A stretch of 64,000 bases of DNA, from NCBI GenBank assembly GCA_037367405.1, contig JAZKJV010002320.1, positions 682,001-746,000 of the forward strand. The letters run 5' to 3'. The notes beneath the pieces were generated by a model. The model was not told the DNA's origin. It ran no database searches and was given only the letters and a program-made list of their open reading frames with translations. This document shows positions 1 through 10,687 of the stretch, in pieces; position 1 is the first letter of the stretch, and each line of letters begins with the position of its first letter. The stretch comes from Ottelia alismoides (lineage: Eukaryota > Streptophyta > Magnoliopsida > Alismatales > Hydrocharitaceae). The position numbers and the translations under genes are program-made.

Positions 1-630
1 TCGGTTTCCTCTTTACGAGCCGGATCTTATTATATAGGATCCGAGATATGCCAAGTTCAAGGCCTTACACATATGGATGCTATATACGTGATCTTGAGAG
101 ACCTAAAGAACTCACCTGGTTCAGGCAGGAGGAATACACCCTTGGAGGTAACAGCGTGTGCTGATGTTGACTATGCAGGATGCCCCACGGACAGGAAATC
201 CACTTCAGAGTTTGCAGTTTTTGTTGGACACTTGTCTCATGGAAAAGCAAGAAGCAGACTGCAGTCGCCAGATCAAGTGCAGAATCTGAATACAGAGACA
301 TGGCTCAAGGAAGTGTTGAGATGATGTGGGTTAGATCTGTGTTAACGGATCTTTTCATAGATGTTCCTCTTCCCATGCAACTTCTATGTGATAACCAAGC
401 AGCTTTATTCATTGCAAACAATCCTGCATTCCATTAACGAACAAAGCATATTGAGGTGGACTGCCATTACACTCGAGATATGATACAGAAGGGACTCATA
501 TCTACATCTCATGTGTCTACAAGAGATCAGACAGCAGATATCTTCACCAAAGCTCTAGCTCGAGGTCCGTTTCAGAAGTGTTGGTCCAAGCTAAGCATGA
601 TAGATATATATGCTTCATCTAGAGGGGGAG
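1..630 (+). pseudogene. Copia polyprotein 3' end (RT tail and RNase H), truncated by window start
   Basis: This is the 3' end of a Ty1/Copia pol gene in broken frames. The RNase H core is seen around 230-440 (LVSWKSKKQTAVARSSAESE, then a DNQAALFIANNP stretch). The C-terminal HYTRDMIQKG and DIFTKAL motifs follow at 456-600. A frameshift near 230 and a stop after 435 split the frame. A purine tract (agagggggag, 621-630) abuts a TG-starting LTR. The closest relative in the window is the minus-strand Copia at 26.6-31.4 kb, which shares the same motifs. The 5' part lies outside the window. Confidence 0.88.
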
Positions 631-774
631 TGTTAAGTTAAATAGTGCATTATGTTATCTTTATGTAATTTCTGTTTCTCAGGATATTTATCATGTAATT
701 AACCCAGGGCTACTCTCCTATATAAGAGAGCCCACGGGTACTCATAATTCAAGTTCTCTTTTTCTCCCATCACA
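631..774 (+). repeat. Short Copia 3' LTR (about 144 bp)
   Basis: The LTR begins TGTTAAG directly after the polypurine tract and ends near CATCACA. It contains a TATA-like 'ctatataagag' at about 719-729. The 5' copy is outside the window, so the right edge is inferred from the TG..CA rule and from the abutting hAT target site at 775. Confidence 0.7.
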
Positions 775-782
775 TCCAAGTC

Positions 783-999
783 CAAGGCCTTAAATGTTGG
801 TTTCGGTCACCATTTCGGTACCGACCAAAACAGAATTTCGACGGAATTTCGGTGGAATTTCGACCGAAATTTCGGTCATTTCGGTCATTTTTTGTACTAG
901 GACCCCCATATTTCGGTCATTTCGGTCGAATTTCGATTTCGACTGGATATCGATATTCGACAGAAATTCGACCGAATTTCGCTGAAATTTGAGGCCATG
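783..999. mobile_element. hAT-type MITE with TTTCGGTC-like internal words
   Basis: A 217 bp element is flanked by a perfect 8 bp direct repeat TCCAAGTC (775-782 and 1000-1007). Its ends, CAAGGCCTTAAAT and the inverted CATGGCCTCAAAT, are imperfect terminal inverted repeats. The interior is filled with degenerate TTTCGGTC/AATTTCGAC words on both strands. The 8 bp duplication and CA..TG ends point to hAT. It has no coding capacity. A sibling lies at 25664-25835. Confidence 0.85.
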
Positions 1000-1278
1000 T
1001 CCAAGTCAACATATACAGAGTTCACATAACAATCAATGACAGAGTGTGCTACTTATCATATGTTGTGTATGTTCCTATTATGTAGCTGATTAAGTTAATT
1101 CTCCTAATGATAGAAGATATAGCAGTAGACATCCTACCGATGTAGGATGCAATGTCATCTCTTGACAATGCAAGAAGAAGAATATTTTCTCTATAACTAG
1201 TGCAAAGATGGCCCTAAGACACTAGTGAGCTTAATTGGCTATGTATTCTAATGGAACTTAGATTCCCACTAAATTTTT

Positions 1279-1580
1279 GTGAGCATACCAAACATATCCA
1301 TGTGGATTACCACTTTATCAAAGTTGCAATTCCATGAGCTTACCCAGCATATCCAAGTGGATTACCACTTTATCGAAGATGTAATGAAACAATGGGAGAT
1401 CACTACTCCAAATGTCTTCAGACTCTCCACAGTGATTTGGTTTGCACACATGTTCACAAAAGCACTCTCTAAAAAGCGACATTTTTTTTTCTCTAAATAG
1501 CAACATCTTTTCTTATTTCCAAGTTAAGCATAATTAACGCATATATGCCAGTAGAGGAAGGATGAGAGAGAATCACAAAT
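1279..1580 (+). pseudogene. Copia RNase H C-terminal remnant
   Basis: Reading frames give HELTQHIQVDYHFIEDVMK and FAHMFTKALSK, the Copia RNase H tail (canonical HERTKHIEVDCHFI and DIFTKAL). The HE..HI.VDYHFI segment occurs twice in tandem (about 1279-1330 and 1334-1380). A purine-rich tract near 1553-1572 may be the old PPT. No LTR could be paired with it. Confidence 0.75.
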
Positions 1581-1885
1581 TTAATACTTATAAATTCCTT
1601 TTCTCCGAGACCATCTAAGTGATATTCACATTGATCCTAGAACTCTGTCTATTCTATGTAAGAGGATCTTAGAGTCTTATAATAAACAGGTTACTCATTT
1701 CTCCCAACATACTTATCCTTATCACCATGTCCATCCCCATGGCAACAGAAAGAAGAGTGTGATTGTTTTCTTCTGAAAAATCACAAAAAGCGGATAGGAA
1801 CAATTTTTAAAAAAATATTGAGAAGATACCTGTACCTCCAGGGAAAAGCATAAACATAGAGAAAAATAAACAGGAGCAGTCTAAC

Positions 1886-1986
1886 CTCCAAAAGCAACAC
1901 CAATAGGATCATTATGCCCTCCGCCAAACATCTCTAGAGAAGTTGCAAAAGCAATGTCCCCATCATATGCCTCACCAAGCCCTTCT
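1886..1986 (-). CDS. AGD: AGD-type ArfGAP, exon 3 (BAR domain)
   Basis: The 101-nt exon encodes (T)EGLGEAYDGDIAFATSLEMF followed by GGGHNDPIGVAFG. This is the strongly conserved early BAR-domain segment of plant AGD1-4 proteins (ACAP-type ArfGAPs with BAR, PH, ArfGAP and ankyrin domains; AGD3 is VAN3/SCARFACE, which acts in vesicle traffic for auxin transport). The acceptor is ..AATGTAG|A and the donor is GGAG|GTTAGA. The first base completes the Thr codon left open by exon 2, and the exon ends in phase 1. I do not find the next exon before position 1. No stop or frameshift is seen, so it looks functional. Which paralogue this is cannot be told from 74 residues. Confidence 0.93.
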
Positions 1987-2514
1987 CTACATTTTCATAC
2001 AATGTTGATAAATAATAATAAAGAGAAAAGTTTAAATGGTTAGCAATACAATGCAGTTGATGTTAAGAACTCCTCGGAGCAAACCAAGACAAGATCGAAC
2101 TGTCCTACACATCAGATAAGGGGTAATAACTATAAAAGGATGTATGATTTCATGAGGTTTTCTTTTTAAACTTTTTCTTCAAGACTACATTGTTCTTAAT
2201 CTTACACAGTAATTTTGTGTATGTGAATTACATGTTTCCAATCTTTAGAAGAATAACCTAACGAAGAATATCAACAGACTTAAACAAACTTGTCACGGAT
2301 ATAGAATTAATTGCACATTCCTCAAGGGAATTGGAGAAATTAGTAATAACCCAATAGTGATAGACCAATACTACATTTACTCAGTTAAAGCTCTTTTATA
2401 GTTTGATAAAATACCAAGTGATGAACACTGCAAGCAGAATAGGGTCAGCCCTCGTGTTAATACCAAATGATGAACATTGCAAACAGATAAGGGTCAGTCT
2501 CATCTAAGACTATA

Positions 2515-3048
2515 GATTCCATTTTTTTATAACTAAACAGCCGTGAGAGCTGCTATGATCTATGAATTTGAATGTTGGCCTGTGAACTATAGATATGTGC
2601 AGAGAATGGCAGTTGCAGAAATAAAAATGCTAAGATGAATGTTGGTCTGTGAACTATAGACATGTGCAGAGAATGGCAGTTGCATAAATAAAAATGCTAA
2701 GATGGATGAGTAGACATACACGTAAAGATCGGATTCAAAATGATACTATCAAAAGGAAAGTCTGTGTAGCTCCGATCGAGGACAAGATGCAAGAAAACCG
2801 CTTAAGGTGGTTTGGCCATTTGCAAAGGAGGTCGGGTGATGCACCAGTTAGGAGATGTGAACATTGGGATGTTGAGCAGCTAAGAGAGGGTGAGGATGGC
2901 CCAAGAAGTGTTGGAAAGAGACAATCTGAAAGGATCCTAATTTTTCAAATCTAAGCCCGAGAACGACCCAAGATATATCAAAATGGAGGCAAAAAATCCA
3001 TGTAACCCGCCCTACTTAACGTGGGAAAAGGCTTTGTTGTTGTTGTTG
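2515..3048 (+). mobile_element. RTE-clade LINE, 3' fragment
   Basis: Translation shows the plant RTE reverse-transcriptase C-terminus in pieces: AAMIYEFECW, then QRMAVAEIKMLRWMSRHTRK, then a VAPIEDKM..RLRWFGHLQRR stretch (2694-2954). The tail, ending in (TTG)n at 3034-3048, is the typical RTE 3' terminus. The frame is broken by stops and by a 67-bp duplication. Only the last 0.5 kb remains. Confidence 0.85.
2570..2703 (+). repeat. 67-bp tandem duplication inside the RTE fragment
   Basis: Units 2570-2636 and 2637-2703 start with gaatgttgg and end with taagat. They differ at a few positions, and the second copy continues into the LRWMSRHTRK-coding sequence. Confidence 0.88.
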
Positions 3049-3699
3049 AACTAAACAGTGCACCTTGTGTAAGTAACTTGTGTAGAATGGACCATTTGTA
3101 GTATATAAAGTAATGAACATCTCAATAGATACTCTTGGTAAACGTGCAAGCTTCATCAGAGCACTTTGTCAAAGAGCTATTGTGAGCCTATTCCAACAAA
3201 GTTTCTATACATCATTTGACAGAGACGGGAAAAGCAACAACAGCCATGCACGCTTAATTAAGGAATGCTACTTTCGCAAGGTAATTTTAGATATATATAT
3301 ATACAGTAAATTACAAACAAAGCCCATGAACAATACACTATTTCAATGCCATACCTATACTTTGAAAGGTAACAATGTGGTACTCGAACTCAAACTTTAA
3401 GATTTGCCCCAATGTGGTCCTTGACGATTGAAATTTAGTTGATTATTTCGTCTTTCCAAGCTTGTATTTAAAAAATTAAACATTGAAATAGCACTATATA
3501 TATATATTTACATGAACAATCTCTCTCTATATACAAGGCAAAATGCAGTAAATATTGGACCTTGAAATTGATAAAAGGGAGTTACATGGTTACTACCAAT
3601 TTACCAATTGAGTTTGCAAATTCAATGGCAAATACAACGATTTCTTAGAGGAAAAAAGAGGGTGGCATCTCAAGCTGGGACCCACCTCAAAAATTAAAA
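3049..3699. other. No gene; AT-rich intronic DNA
   Basis: Only simple AT runs (about 3288-3303 and 3498-3511) and short unsupported ORFs are seen. It may be an old unrecognised repeat. Confidence 0.5.
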
Positions 3700-6384
3700 T
3701 TAAAAGCTAAGAAAATGTGTTACAACACATTAGAAGCTCAAGATGCACACAACGCTTTACAATGATCAATTGTCTTTTTGGTATAACAAACTTGGCCCCA
3801 AAAAATGGCCTCATTTCTCGTGCAACAAATCGCCCCAAGAAGCGCAAAAGGCAGCGCACAATCCCCGTGCCCAAAACGCATACGGATCTGAAGTCATGCC
3901 AAAGATTGTCACACCCAACGCCATCAATCCAGGAGATGTTCATACTGCATCAAATCCGGGAAACATCTTCCTCCACCGCCCCATATCTAATGCAACGATC
4001 ACCCTCCACCCCAGCACCATCCTTCGACGAGCCCGCATGGAGAGTCTACCAAGTCAAAGAAGCCAAAGAAAGATCATGATGCGGTTGGGTACCTTGCTTC
4101 TCCATATCAACATGTTAGCAGTAGCAACCTCAAAACCTCACCCCCATCCCCACCAAATATCAATATGCCCTCTTCAAAGAGAATCTCCGATCACCCCAGA
4201 CAAAATGATCCATGCCTCTCGTGTGCCCCTTCGTCCATGCCAACTCCACATGTAACACCAAGAATTCCTCAACCCTGTAATCTGACAAAATTGAAGAGAA
4301 AGATAGAGACCAAGACCCCTATGTCCAAATATGATGCACCTTCGCCTCTCTATTGTCCGCCAGCTGCATGAGATGCGGGAACCATTCTCCCAAAGGCCTA
4401 CTCCCCGTCCAATCATCCCGCCAAAAGCAAAAATCAGTTCTGTCACCAAGATTCGGGCACAACTTCACTCAACTCCAGGATCACCCATGTTACCCCTTTC
4501 CATAATGACGAACGCAACAGGCCCAAGGCAATCACCAACGACTGGGAGACACCATAAATCTTCCGCAGTAGCATGTAAACCAGATCATCAGACTTTCCCC
4601 AAATGCGGACCATCAACTTCGCCATGAAAGCCTTGTTCATCTCACACACCCGAATAACTCCCAACCTACCTTTCTTCTTCGCCAACGTCATCTTGCCCCA
4701 CTCTGTCAAGTGCATCCCCATCCTAACATGCCTCCCATCTGAACAAAAGAATCTCCTCATCAAAACCTCAATCCTCGTGCACACCCCCGAAAGAATCGGT
4801 CCTGTGGAGCAAAAGATCGGTACGGCCGAAAGCACATACTTCAGGAGAACCAATTTCCCATTCTCAACAGCACTACCTTCCACTCTGCCATCCTTCCCTT
4901 CAGCCTCTCCAGAAGGCCCTCCAATCACTAACCCTCAGCCTACCAGCCATCAATGGCATACCAAAGTAGGTGATCGGTAAGGTAGTCAATGAACATCCGA
5001 AAATCGCCACTAACCTCTGTCTCTCCACCCCCCAACTCAAAAGGAACCAACACTGATTTACTGTGTTTAATCTGAAGGCCCGAAAGATCCCCAAACATGT
5101 CTAAAATATGCGTTGCCTATCACATCATCTCCCCGTCAACCGTCATTAATAAAAGAGTGTCATCTGCATATTGCAACAAAGAGATGGAGATTTCCTCCCT
5201 TCATATCCAGAACAGCATCCTCCATTGGCAGTCAACATCATCATCACTGCCAATGCGTCTATCACCACAACAAACAGGAGCGACGCTAGAGGACAACCCA
5301 ACCTAATGCCCCTCTACGGCTGAAAAAACCTCCTTCTAGTGTGCCATTAACCAACACTGCATGGGAAACCGTCGTGACGGACCGCTTGACCCAAGCAATC
5401 CACATGGCCGAGAAACTCCTCTTCTCCAACGAAGCCCACAAGAATCCCCAGTCTGCACTGTCATAAGCCTTTTGAAAGTCCATCATCCACAAAAGGCCAT
5501 TGACTTTTTTCCTCTTCCAATTCGACATCACAACAAACAGGAGCGGCGCCAGAGGACACCCTTGCCTAATGCCCTTCTGTAGCAGGAAAAAACCTCCTCC
5601 AAGTCAGCCATTAACCAACACCGTGTGGGAAATCATCGTGACGCACCACTTGACCCAAGCAATCCACATGGCCAAGAAAACCCTCTTCTCCAACGAAGAC
5701 CGCAAAAATCTCCAATCTACGCTGTCATGAGCCTTGGAAAAGTCCATCTTCCACAAGAGGCCCTTGACTTTTTGCCTCTTCCATTCCGACACCATTTCCG
5801 AGGCCATCACCATGACATCTACCATGGCATTACTAGGAACAAAAGTCATCTATTATGGCAAGATAATCGTATGTAGCACCACCTTGAGACGATTCACAAG
5901 GATCTTTGCAACAATTAGATATATAGCATTAGACAATGTAATCGGCTGGTGATCCTCTACCCTGATCGGTGAGTCATTCGGGAGCAGAAAGATAAGGGCC
6001 TTGTTCGGCCTCTCCAAACCGCGGTTACCCTCTCGAAATGTTGTCACCACCTCTAAAACCTCCTGCTTGACCACCTCCCAGAACACCTGATAGAAAAAGA
6101 TTGGGAAGTCATCCGGGCTCGGTGCTCCATCCTCGCGTTCAGTTCAAATAACGCATGTTTCTCTCCTCCTATGTGAACTACCTTATCAGTGACACTGCGT
6201 CAGAATCCAAAAGCCAGGAAAACCCTTTTCCCTGCCAGGCCCAACCTGCTCTGGCGATGCACCTTCCAAACTCTTGAAAATGTGATCTTAGCGCCAACCC
6301 CACAGCATGGTCACCCTCGACCTCCTCCCCGCCAAAAGACACCGAGTGAATGAAATTCTTGCACCTTCTCCCACGGGTCATGGC
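3700..6384 (-). mobile_element. L1-clade LINE 'A', 3' half of ORF2 (RT and zf-RVT), decayed
   Basis: In scattered minus frames the plant L1 reverse transcriptase is recognisable: PITLSNAIYLIVAKILVNRL (about 5880-6040), MDFSKAHDSVDWRFL (5604-5849) and VLLKYVLSAVPIF (4443-4928). A zf-RVT-like end reads FALLGAI..RNEAIF near 3770-3900. Many stops and frameshifts make it non-functional. The upstream continuation is at 8179-10682, beyond a hAT insertion, and the start is at 24891-25610, beyond a Copia insertion. No poly(A) or TSD was found at the 3' edge, so 3700 is approximate. Confidence 0.8.
5268..5790 (-). repeat. About 262-bp tandem duplication within the L1 RT domain
   Basis: Two diverged copies (about 5268-5529 and 5530-5790) encode the same RT segment: MDFQKAYDSADWGFL versus MDFSKAHDSVDWRFL, each followed by SLEKR..AMWIAWVK. 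The divergence suggests an old duplication. Confidence 0.8.
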
Positions 6385-8170
6385 CATGGAAGGTCGTATC
6401 GCGATATATCGGTATCGACGAGAGAGGATATCGATATGTGGCTGTATGTCGAAATACCGGATGTCGGCGATATATCGAGTGTCGGCGATATATCGGCCGA
6501 CAGATGGCATCTTGCTGAATTGGCATGCACCAAAATGCATCTTTGTGTCGGTGGCATTAGGCTATTTAATGGGCATATCGCCCATATCGATCCACACACA
6601 ATTTGAGCTGCAAAGCCTCCAATTCTTCTTCCTCCAAGCCCGTTTCCTTCTTCCTCCAAGCATTTGAGGTATGATTTTTATTAGCTTCTCTTAAATTCTT
6701 AATTAGTGTGTTAATTTTCAAATTTTGGTGGGGGTTTTGTTCTCTTAATTAGTGATCACAGCTTGAATAATTGAATCTGATATTTGTATGTGAAAAGATC
6801 GGGGTTTTGTAGAGGTTGTTAGAACTTAAAACATGGATTTAAGAGGTAATTATCATTTATCACTCATGAAGTCATGAGCATTCACCACTTTGCCTAATCG
6901 AAGCCGAAGGGATCTTCCTAATGCTGCCGTGTACACCATGCATCAATATAGAACATTTGCAAGTGAGCGAAATTGTTGTCACACTGAGCCAAATTGATCT
7001 CAACTCGAAATTCAGTGATTTCCAGCAAAAGGAGCACAATCTGTGTAGGAAATCAGATCTGAAATTGAGGTTCAATTAACACCAAAACCCCTTACTTTTG
7101 ATTTGTTAAACCATTATTTTAGGAGCTACTGATCAGATCTGAAAATGAGGTTTAATAGACACCAAAAGCCCTAAATTTCGAGTTGAGAAAACATGGATTT
7201 GAGAGGTAATTATCATATCTGAAAATGATTTTAATTGACACCAAAAGCCCTAAATTTCGAGTTGAGAAAACATGGATTTAAGAGGTAATTATCAGATCTG
7301 AAAATGATGTTTAATTAAAAAGCTCTAAATTTCGAGTTGAGAAAACATTGATTTAAGAGGTAATTATCAGATCTGAAATTGAGGTTCAATTCACACCAAA
7401 ACCCCTAACTTTTGATTTGTTAAACCATGGATTTAGGAGCTACTAATCAGATCTGAAAATGAGGTTTAATTGACACCAAAAGCCCTAAATTTCGAGTTGA
7501 GAAAATATGGATTTAAGAGGTAATTATCAGATCTGAAAATGAGGTTCAATTCATACCAAAACCCCTAACTTTTAATTTGTTAAACCATGGATTTAGGAGC
7601 TACTGATCAGATCTGAAAATGAGGTTTAATTAACACCAAAAGCCCTAAATTTTGAGTTAAGATAAATCATAAATCTTTATGCCAATTGCCAAACAATGAT
7701 TGTCTCGTTATATATTCCCATCGATATGACCGATATGTGGAGTTTAAGGACCACAGTCCTCATAAATTATCTATGTGTGTTATGACTTATGTTATGAGGT
7801 GTATATTTCTAGTATTTCATGTTATAAACTTATAATAACTTGAATGGAATCTATTGCCAATATTCATAAGTCAAGAATCAACATTAAGCGATTAAAATCG
7901 ACACGACCGATATGTGTGATACCAGCGATACTGATATGTGCAATATATGGTCTATAAATGACCGATATGTGTGATATAAGTGTGTAATTATAGGTTATTT
8001 GTTGTTCTAATATCTTGGATGATCTTAATTTCTGAAAAAATGGCAAAAAAATGGCTTTTTGAGCCATTTTCGACATTTCCACCGATATCGTCGATATATC
8101 GTCCATATATCCCGATATATCCATTTTCGCGCGGACCGATACGATATCGATATCGATACGGCCTTCCATG
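6385..8170. mobile_element. Non-autonomous hAT element, 1.8 kb, with ATATCG-type subterminal words
   Basis: The element is flanked by a perfect 8-bp TSD GTCATGGC (6377-6384 and 8171-8178). Its inverted ends, CATGGAAGGTCGTATCG and CATGGAAGGCCGTATCG, differ at one base in 17. Roughly 100-200 bp at each end is packed with ATATCG/CGATAT words. The interior holds an 80-bp tandem array and no transposase. It sits inside L1 'A' ORF2: removing it and one TSD copy rejoins the GDANTRFFHAM coding segment to the downstream frame. Confidence 0.92.
7054..7660. repeat. 80-bp tandem array (about 7.5 units) inside the hAT element
   Basis: Units begin cagatctgaaa and come in two types. One continues with 'ccctaaatttcgagttgag' and the other with 'cccctaacttttgatttg'. 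The order is A-B-B-B(short)-A-B-A-B. A partial B unit also occurs near 6826-6860. Confidence 0.85.
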
Positions 8171-8178
8171 GTCATGGC

Positions 8179-10682
8179 ATGGAAGAATCTCGTATTTGCA
8201 TCTCCTTCCATTAGCCACCATTGCTGAGACCTCTGCCTACAAGCAACCTCCTTCTCGTCCTCCCCAAGGATAACGTCCAAAAATGTTACCTCTCAATGCC
8301 ACCTCCTCCACATACAAAGCCCTCTCATCCTCCAATCTGTCCAATCTTTGCACCTAATCCAACGCCTTCTGTCGCTGCAATATGCAACGATTGGTTCTCC
8401 CTGTTGAAATCCAGTAGAAACCTCCTAAGCACCATGAGCATGCTTGCAAATTTACCTGTCGCTGACCCCTCCACCCTGCATTGGGACCAGAACCCTGCCA
8501 CTGCCTATCTAAAACATTCCTCCATCAATCAAGCCCTCTCGAATCGAAAAAACAAGCCCAGGCGAGCTCCTCCCCCGAGCACCATAACAACGCCATGAGG
8601 TCCAACTGCGCCCTCGGGAGGGCTCGGGGATCCACCAGCAGGAACGCCTCCAAAGTCTCAGAAGATAGCATGAATCTATCAATACAAGAACGAGACCGCA
8701 AGCACCGCCAGATGTAGAGACATCCTGCAGCATCGACCACATGGAGCCCCAAACCATCCACCATCTCAGCAAGCTCAACCGACCCACTATCACATACCCC
8801 CACGGACCCTTGAATAATCCTCCTACCTCAGAGTCACACTAAAATCGTCAACAATGATCTAGGCCACCGTCGGGAATCTCGCCCTAGCCAGCCAGAGCTT
8901 TTCCACCAAATGGCAGCAGACACCTCCTCCATTGTAAGGGCCATAAACATTTGTTGCAAAAAACCGCATACCATCAGCCTTGCACCGTAACGGGATTGAT
9001 AGTGAAAACTCACTATGCAGTACCTACCCCTTCAATTCCAGCTTATCGCCATCCCAACAGGTAATCAAACCACCAACAGCCTTGTACTCTCCCAGCTTGG
9101 CACTCGCAACCTCCCTCCACTTCTTTTACAGCTCCCCAGCAGAAGTCGTCTTAGTTTCTTGCAACATAGCCACATCCGCCCTCTGCTCCATCAATAGGTT
9201 CCTCACCGCCACGTGCTTCTCGGTCTGCCACAGGCCCACAGCCCCCTAACATTCCAAGAAATCAAATTCATCCGATCACCATGGATGCACCCACATACAG
9301 TAGCAGTCCGAGACACACCAACATCTCCCACTATGGTCCTTTATCAATCTCCCGACCCACCTCCCCAACCTCCAGGTCCACCCAAACCTCCTCCCCCACC
9401 TACTTCCCCTCCTCGCTCATCGTTGTTTACCCCTGCGAGGACAAGATCTGCATCTCCAGACCTTGCATTGTTGCTCCTTCCCCCGCTGGCGCTGCGTCCA
9501 ACCCCATCCAACTCCTTCAACTCCACTAACTATGATAGGCCATCGGAAACCTCTACACGTGGGGCGCCAGGTGATTTAGCCCCGCCCTCGAGTTCCGCAT
9601 GTGGCTCGCGGTAAATCTCAAGTCGCTTGAGCATCCTTCTTTCCCTCAAGTTCTGTCGCAGGTACCATCTCCCAAATCTTCCCCCCAGATCTGGGCTCTC
9701 GCACTGCTGGGTAGACTATCGCGGATCACCGGATGTTGGCCGCCACAGCCGACAAGACCCCTCTGCTGCTCCAGCGCAGTTCCAACATAACACCACCACC
9801 ATCTGGCGAAACAATTTGCAGTGACATCTTTGCAACAGAGGACGAAGCCACCACAACACAGTTTAAGGGAGAGGCATAGGTCGAGACTCCATCGACAGAG
9901 ATCGAAAACCATGAAGACCCCGGTAGGGGGCGAACACCCCATGGAAGAGGGCAAGACCATCGTCGTAGAGGTTGAATCCACCGCGTTCAAGGACGAAACC
10001 GCTACATGAAAGGGCGAAGCCACCACCGCAGAGATAAAAGGCGGTGTAGTCGACTCGTCGCAAACCTGAAGGCCTCCTGTCTCGCCCACGCGTGGCCATC
10101 GAGATTGCAAGATAGAGCCCAATCACATTCACCCGAATCAAGCATCGGGTCCCAGATCCCAGACAAGTTCGTGACCCCATCCGCCAACAGGCCGATGAGC
10201 GAAAATGAGTACTAAAGTCGCCACCCTTGTCAAACCCTTCCTCGTATTCGGATGTATGCGAGTCCGCCAACCAAAGCCCACGGGATCCGACCGAGAAGCC
10301 CACTCCGGATCCACATGCATAGTTTGGTGAACGGGCGTACTTCGCCGCACGACCCAGAATTCCAACCAACGCTTGCGCATACGAGGCACGAATCCCGATT
10401 CAGTATGGCCAGCGCCCGAAGCAACATGGCAACGATTCGAAAATGAGAAATGGAATTCGAATTCATGGAAAGGGGGCAGGCTTCCCGTGCAACCTTGCCC
10501 CATCCTCAATCAACTACCCATCATCGGGCAACCAGCAGTTGCAACCACCGCAGGCCCCTCCCGCATCTCGAGTATGGAGTCACACCTGAAATCAAACACC
10601 AAACCATGCCAGCAACGCGCACTTGAGGTATGATCCCTTCGCCACCAGCCACGATAGTTGACCTCACTTCAGTCTGCTTGAT
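8179..10682 (-). mobile_element. L1 LINE 'A', middle part (end of ORF1, endonuclease of ORF2)
   Basis: ORF2 begins near 9272 with MNLISWNVRGL, the start of the plant L1 APE-type endonuclease. TEKHVAVRNLLMEQRADVA and MLQETKT follow near 9100-9230, and a SCIDRFMLSSETLEAF segment lies at 8525-8803. Just before the hAT insertion, QQWWLMEGDANTRFFHAM is the linker before the RT. Upstream of 9280 the sequence is GC-rich, frame-shifted ORF1. Stops are frequent. It continues at 24891 beyond the Copia insertion. Confidence 0.82.
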
Positions 10683-10687
10683 ATAAT

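Noticed and set aside
3743..4255. 170-codon plus ORF
   Set aside because: It overlaps the decayed L1 'A' C-terminal region on minus (RNEAIF and zf-RVT-like motifs), and no domain is seen on plus.
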